Shown piece after piece: positions 6,197-7,183 of a stretch of 7,183 nucleotides of DNA. The position numbers and the translations under genes were made by a program. How positions within the stretch are numbered: position 1 is the stretch's first letter; every line of letters starts with the position of its first letter. Below the pieces are notes generated by a model that saw nothing but the letters and a program-made list of their open reading frames with translations, did not search any database and was not told the DNA's origin. Origin of the DNA: an uncultured Porphyromonadaceae bacterium (GTDB taxonomy: Bacteria > Bacteroidota > Bacteroidia > Bacteroidales > Paludibacteraceae); contig CALEJM010000168.1 in assembly GCA_937898265.1 (NCBI GenBank), forward strand, positions 1 through 7,183, read 5' to 3'.

Positions 6197-6985
6197 TTAT
6201 TTTGCAGAGTATCTGCTCTCGAATGCTTCAAGCGTTTCTCTTAATTCATTGTTGAGGTAGTTGAGTGCCTGATTGCGTATGTTGATTGGAATTCCGTAGA
6301 AAGCCTCGGCAATGGAGCCTGTGATGCAGCCAAGGGTGTCGGAGTCTCCGCCGATGGAGATGACGTTGCGGATGCAGTCTTCGAAGTCGTTTCCTTCCAA
6401 GAAGGCTACAATGGCTTGAGGTACGGTGTCTTGACAAAGAGCACCCCAACCATAGATGTCGCGAATCTCGTCGCAACTGAAGTTGAGGTTGTAGCCAAAG
6501 CGTTGTTCTATCTCCTGCTTTATCTCTGCTTTGTTGGCTCCGCTTCTCGCCAAGAATATGGCTGCTGCTGTGGCTTGTGCTCCTTTGATGCCTTCGGGGT
6601 GATTGTGGGTGCATTCGGCAGAAATTTTTGCTGCTTCGAGTGTTTCTTCAAGGGTGTTGAATGCCCAACCGACTGGACCAACGCGCATGGCGCTGCCGTT
6701 GCCGCAACTGTTGTATGGCTCCGATTTTCCTGTGCGATTGAACTTGTTGCACCAGGTGATAAAGCCAGTGCCGTAGCTGCCCATCGGATGTGGGTAGCGG
6801 TTGACATAGCGAAGATAGACATCTGCGATATTCCCGCCGTGAAGCAGCCAATCTGCCGTAGCAAAAGAGAGTATGCTGTCGTCTGTGATTTCCATTTCTG
6901 GTGAGAAGAATTGAAAATCTTTTGTTTTGATGTTGTTGAATTCGTAGATGCTGCCTACGATGTCGCCGATGATGCTTCCTAACAT
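6197..6985 (-). CDS. ADP-ribosylglycohydrolase family protein (DraG/ARH type)
   Basis: A 262-residue protein that matches the DraG/ARH fold over its whole length. Family enzymes remove ADP-ribose from proteins or other acceptors using two metal ions. The N-terminal GSIIGDIVGSIYE places Glu15 at the position of the catalytic Glu known in ARH3. Metal-ligand motifs are intact: T34-D35-D36 (TDDS) and D214, D216, T217 in IGGDSDTLG. Other family motifs are SCGNGSAMRVGPVGWAF (93-109) and CTHNHPEG (125-132). The two Ser substitutions relative to TDDT and GGDTDT fall outside the six ligands. There is no signal peptide, so it is cytoplasmic. No ADP-ribosyltransferase partner is visible, so the substrate is unknown; some family members act on unrelated ADP-ribose or crystallin-like substrates. 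It is convergent with the foldase gene, has its own promoter box and shows no functional link to the envelope genes. Confidence 0.92.
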   Translation of the reverse strand: MLGSIIGDIVGSIYEFNNIKTKDFQFFSPEMEITDDSILSFATADWLLHGGNIADVYLRYVNRYPHPMGSYGTGFITWCNKFNRTGKSEPYNSCGNGSAMRVGPVGWAFNTLEETLEAAKISAECTHNHPEGIKGAQATAAAIFLARSGANKAEIKQEIEQRFGYNLNFSCDEIRDIYGWGALCQDTVPQAIVAFLEGNDFEDCIRNVISIGGDSDTLGCITGSIAEAFYGIPINIRNQALNYLNNELRETLEAFESRYSAK

Positions 6986-7023
6986 AATGTTTTTGTTGTT
7001 ATTAGTGAGTGATTAAATCTGGA

Positions 7024-7031
7024 CAAATATA
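7024..7031 (-). promoter_or_regulatory. Bacteroidetes -7 promoter box for the ADP-ribosylglycohydrolase
   Basis: Read on the minus strand the bases are TATATTTG, an exact match to TAnnTTTG. Transcription would begin near 7017, leaving a leader of about 30 nt before the ATG at 6985. As with the foldase promoter, no TTTG is seen at the -33 position. Confidence 0.55.
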
Positions 7032-7098
7032 CTGATTTTCCACGGAATAATGGGGTATTTTCGGGAAACTTTTCCTTCCCGACGAACGGCGAGAAGGA

Positions 7099-7128
7099 GG
7101 GCGATGAGGCGATAGGGCGATGAGGCGA
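7099..7128. repeat. Two tandem copies of a 14-nt repeat
   Basis: GGGCGATGAGGCGA occurs at 7099-7112 and again at 7115-7128, separated by TA (period 16 nt). It is G-rich compared with the surrounding AT-rich intergenic DNA. Two copies of this size are far too short and too few for a CRISPR array; it looks like a slippage-type or dispersed intergenic repeat. Confidence 0.7.
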
Positions 7129-7140
7129 ACTTTTCACTTT

Positions 7141-7157
7141 TCTTTGTTTCACAAAGA
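7141..7157. other. Small hairpin near the window edge
   Basis: TCTTTGT (7141-7147) pairs perfectly with ACAAAGA (7151-7157) around a 3-nt loop. On the minus strand it is followed by AAAGTGAAAAG, with no T-run, and on the plus strand by GTCTGCTC, so it is not a standard terminator in either direction. It may be part of the same repeat-like segment as the neighbouring 14-nt repeats. Confidence 0.35.
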
Positions 7158-7183
7158 GTCTGCTCACGCTCGGCATACCAAGC

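Noticed and set aside
6416..6904. 162-codon plus-strand open frame
   Set aside because: It is antisense to the ADP-ribosylglycohydrolase, whose motifs are unmistakable; the Cys/Val-rich translation is a by-product.
7099..7128. Start of a CRISPR array
   Set aside because: Only two 14-nt copies separated by 2 nt; no spacers of normal length and no cas genes.
6979..7176. 65-codon minus-strand open frame upstream of the ADP-ribosylglycohydrolase
   Set aside because: It overlaps the glycohydrolase start and covers its promoter box and the tandem repeats; the translation is basic and Ser/Pro-rich with no family features.

Overview
The window looks like chromosomal DNA from a member of the Bacteroidales; Prevotella-type is my best guess and is inferred, not proven. 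The reasons are: start codons have AT-rich leaders with no Shine-Dalgarno sequence; two intergenic promoters carry a Bacteroidetes-type -7 box (TAnnTTTG); and the gene order (outer-membrane barrel, TPR protein, LptC, CNNM/CorC-type membrane protein, PpiD/SurA-like foldase) is one I associate with this order.

Positions 1-6094 hold five plus-strand genes that all point to the cell envelope. (1) The C-terminal part of an outer-membrane beta-barrel protein, cut by the window edge. (2) A secreted TPR protein. (3) An LptC-like lipopolysaccharide export protein that appears to be a lipoprotein. (4) A CBS-domain CNNM/CorC ('hemolysin') membrane protein starting at a TTG codon 2 nt after lptC. (5) After a 144-nt gap with its own promoter and a leader hairpin, a large membrane-anchored peptidyl-prolyl isomerase-like chaperone. 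The TPR, lptC and CNNM genes are spaced tightly enough to be one transcript. The foldase probably has additional transcription of its own and uses visibly more biased codons.

A perfect 30-nt palindrome (6121-6150) forms a terminator that serves both sides. Beyond it, on the minus strand, lies a stand-alone ADP-ribosylglycohydrolase (6197-6985) with all expected metal-binding residues and its own -7 box. The last ~100 bases hold no convincing gene. They contain a short tandem repeat, a small hairpin and an open frame running off the edge, which together look like a dispersed intergenic repeat or the tail of a neighbouring gene.

Taken together, the plus-strand genes fit a module for building the outer membrane: LPS transport (LptC), folding of exported proteins (PpiD-like), an outer-membrane barrel, and two accessory proteins of less certain role. 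I see no CRISPR array, insertion sequence, tRNA or rRNA, and no clear sign of a new defence or mobile system.
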